DNA of 64,000 nucleotides. Source: Combretum micranthum (Eukaryota; Streptophyta; Magnoliopsida; Myrtales; Combretaceae). The translations under genes were made by a program, and so were the position numbers. Shown one piece after another: positions 61,751 to 64,000 of this stretch (position 1 is its first letter; every line of letters begins with the position of its first letter). The DNA lies in NCBI GenBank assembly GCA_024138025.1, contig JAMXBD010003413.1:1-64000 (forward strand). The letters run 5' to 3'. Under the pieces are notes generated by a model. The model did no database searches. It had not been told where the DNA came from and saw only the letters and a program-made list of their open reading frames with translations.

Positions 61751-64000
61751 TCATTCAAATGCCAGCCTTTGAGTGCCAACTAATGAAGCATATTGACCCT
61801 TTTTTCCTAATAACTCAAAATGAGTTCCCAGTTCTGCAATCCTCCCATCTGAGCAAAGTGCAATTTGATGAGCATTCTGAACTGTGCTCAATCTGTGAGC
61901 AATGACCAAAGTTGTCCTGCCCTTCATTAGATGGTTTAGAGCATCCTGGACAAGGCGCTCACTCACGGCATCCAATGCACTTGTGGCCTATATACAACAT
62001 GAAAAAACATAGATATTTCCCTCTGCAAAGGAATCTGATGAAAACCCATAAAATCATGCAACATACCTCCAATGAGAAAATAAGTGTCAAGAAAAATGTA
62101 CCTCATCAAGTATTAAAATCGGAGCATCCTTTAGTAAAGCTCTCGCAATTGCAATTCTCTACAAATTTAAAAGTTGAAAGTCATCAGCATCTCTTTCTCT
62201 TTCTCTCTCCCTCTCTTATAATAATGCCATTTAACAGCAGAACTACCAATTATACCTGCCTCTGTCCACCACTCAAAAGGCCACCACGTTCACCAACTAA
62301 CGTGTCGTAACCCTTCAATCACAATATAACTTTAGCAGATGATATTTTGTTGCAAGGAAAAATATATGCACATATTTGTATCATATACCTGTGGAAGAGA
62401 GATTATGAAGTCATGAGCATTGGCTGCCTTGGCTGCCCTTATCACATCATCTTTAGAAACATCATCATCCGGAAGCCCATATGCAATATTTTCTCCAACC
62501 GAAACAGAGAAAAGAACAGGTTCCTGCACAGTGTTGTTACACTTTTTAAAGACAGGCATATAGAGTAATTGGAAATTTTCTACAAAAGCACGCGTGAATT
62601 TATAGCTTAATGAGCCATTGAAAGCAGGCCAAGAAAAATCACGTCCTGGGAGCATTACCATGACTACATACATCAGCAATAGAATAATGCCAACTCCGTC
62701 ATTCACATAAACCACACGTATACCTTTAATGTTTCTCAATACTTCATGGAATAGTCCATTTGTCCCCATACTAATTCCACCCTTATCTATGGGACCAAGT
62801 AACTTGTATCAAAGCAGCTTCTGTATCATGTTTACTTGTTGGAAATGTTTTGGCTTTTAGCTAAAGCAGCTGAATTCCCTATCTATTGTGTTGAAACAAC
62901 TAAAATATAATCAAATGATTGCTGTTAATATTGATGAAAGAATATCTTTATAAATCTGGTGCTTAATGCACTTTACCTGATTAACTATGGAAACAGCTCT
63001 AGCCCATTCACGTTTATCAAATGTCCTCAAATCTTCTCCTGCCACTGTTATACGACCCTTCGTTGGCTGAAAACGAAAGAATTGATTAAGAGATCCTGAC
63101 AGAAGCATAGAAAAAAAGTGTTTCAATATCAGAAGAAAGATGGAAAAAAGAAGTCTTTTTAATGTTGAACCTCATAAAACCGTGCCAGTAGCTGTACTAC
63201 TGTACTCTTCCCTGCACCACTTGGCCCAACCAAAGCCGTAATGGTTCCACATTTGAGCGTCAATTCAATGCCACTTAATATTTCAACATCAGGCCTCAAG
63301 GGATAAGAAAAGTAAACATCTGCAGGTGAGAAGTTATTGGATGTTAGCTGGACCTGCAGGGTTTTTAATATGAATCATTCCACGTTATAGACACACACAT
63401 GCATGCAACACACACGTACAAAAACACGCATAAATATGCATGCACATTCAAGAACTTCAGACAGAAAAAGGCATGTCTAATAATATTCAAAATATAAAGT
63501 CAATTTTCCTAAAAGGTTAAAATTTGATATACAAAGCATTTCTTCCAGGAGAAAATACAGGAATGTTAGAAGAGGGAAACATCGTTAAATAAAAAGTTAT
63601 ACCATTTCCCATTAGTAGATAGTAACAAAAAGTACAGGAATGAAGCACTAAATTCAATGTATAATAAATATCACAAATGCCAAATCATACTGATGACGCC
63701 ATCATCCACAATAAGTTACTTCCATTTTGGTCAAAGCTCTATCCTTTTCACATAAATTTTTAATGAAAGACAGAGTAGATGCTCCAAAATAAATATTTCA
63801 TACCTTCAAGAGATATGTCCCCAGACCATGCAAGATTAGAAACACTGCGATTTGACTTCAATGCTGACATGTAGTGCACATTTGAAAGTTGAAATTTCTC
63901 ATCAACTCCGTTAACCATGAATAACTTGTGGTTTTCACCATGCAATTCTTTTTTATGCATCTCTCTCTCCAGTCCAAAAGCAAGGGCTTTATCAATTTCT
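61751..64000 (-). CDS. ABCB28: ABC transporter B family member 28-like, 3' half (partial)
   Basis: Half-size ABC exporter of the TAP-like chloroplast-envelope group (closest in memory to Arabidopsis ABCB28/NAP8); substrate unknown. Seven exons: 63804-64000 (continues beyond the window), 63171-63319, 62977-63066, 62389-62523, 62256-62312, 62102-62158 and 61751-61987 with stop TGA. All have GT-AG borders and junctions in phase. The first ends the transmembrane part and linker ([13 protein letters not shown]). The nucleotide-binding domain follows: FSYPLRPD, Walker [10 protein letters not shown], a split Q-loop IVNQ/EPVLFS, GENIAYG, signature LSGGQRQ, Walker B ILILDE, D-loop SALD and H-loop VIAHRLST, ending [11 protein letters not shown]. 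No stop or frameshift is seen. The membrane domain and transit peptide lie outside the window. Confidence 0.95.

Noticed and set aside
61912..62310. 132-codon plus-strand frame
   Set aside because: Lies antisense to confirmed exons and introns of the ABC transporter gene.

Overview
The window is AT-rich nuclear DNA of a flowering plant, most likely a eudicot. Evidence for this is: plant-type genes with short GT-AG introns (an ABCB28-like chloroplast ABC transporter and a Ycf20-like plastid protein), Ty3/gypsy and Ty1/copia (Sirevirus-like) retroelements primed by initiator-tRNA-Met sites, a MULE carrying a plant mobile domain, and hAT-type elements. Gene density is very low. The only intact coding sequence is the 3' half of the transporter gene at the right edge.

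1-17 kb is a stack of nested retroelements. A long LTR (about 3.6 kb, minus orientation, family 1) spans 147-7399 and is split by a second copy of itself (1569-5203). A decayed Sirevirus-like copia element follows on the plus strand: primer site near 7783, pol remnants 8.3-10.5 kb, envelope-like reading frame 15.67-16.4 kb and a purine tract near 16.99 kb. It is cut by a 4.5-kb family-1 solo LTR (10957-15435) with an exact CTTTC target duplication.

17-36 kb holds broken host sequences. A 4-coumarate:CoA-ligase-like exon is split by two head-to-tail LTRs (18122-24696) with an exact TCTCT target duplication. A plus-strand family-1 LTR (25127-28790) is followed by a primer site, unusual pre-gag reading frames and a decayed gypsy gag (30.5-31.4 kb). 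An unidentified cysteine-containing reading frame is split by a 2-kb LTR (33763-35793) and continues in frame across it. A Ycf20-like gene (minus, 37824-38316) follows, disrupted by small indels.

41-51 kb is the most interesting part. It is a roughly 9.5-kb Mutator-like element with inverted ends rich in short hairpin modules. On the minus strand it encodes a MuDR-like N-terminal and partial transposase region, followed by a plant mobile domain (PMD). It is itself invaded by a gag-protease-only gypsy derivative (42114-45147, near-perfect target duplication) and by a probable copia solo LTR.

51-58 kb contains hAT-type nonautonomous elements. 58-61.5 kb shows nothing recognisable. 61751-64000 (minus) carries the last seven exons of the ABC transporter, with every exon junction in phase and the nucleotide-binding motifs intact.

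Gene calls come from reading translations and recalling family motifs; no database search was run.
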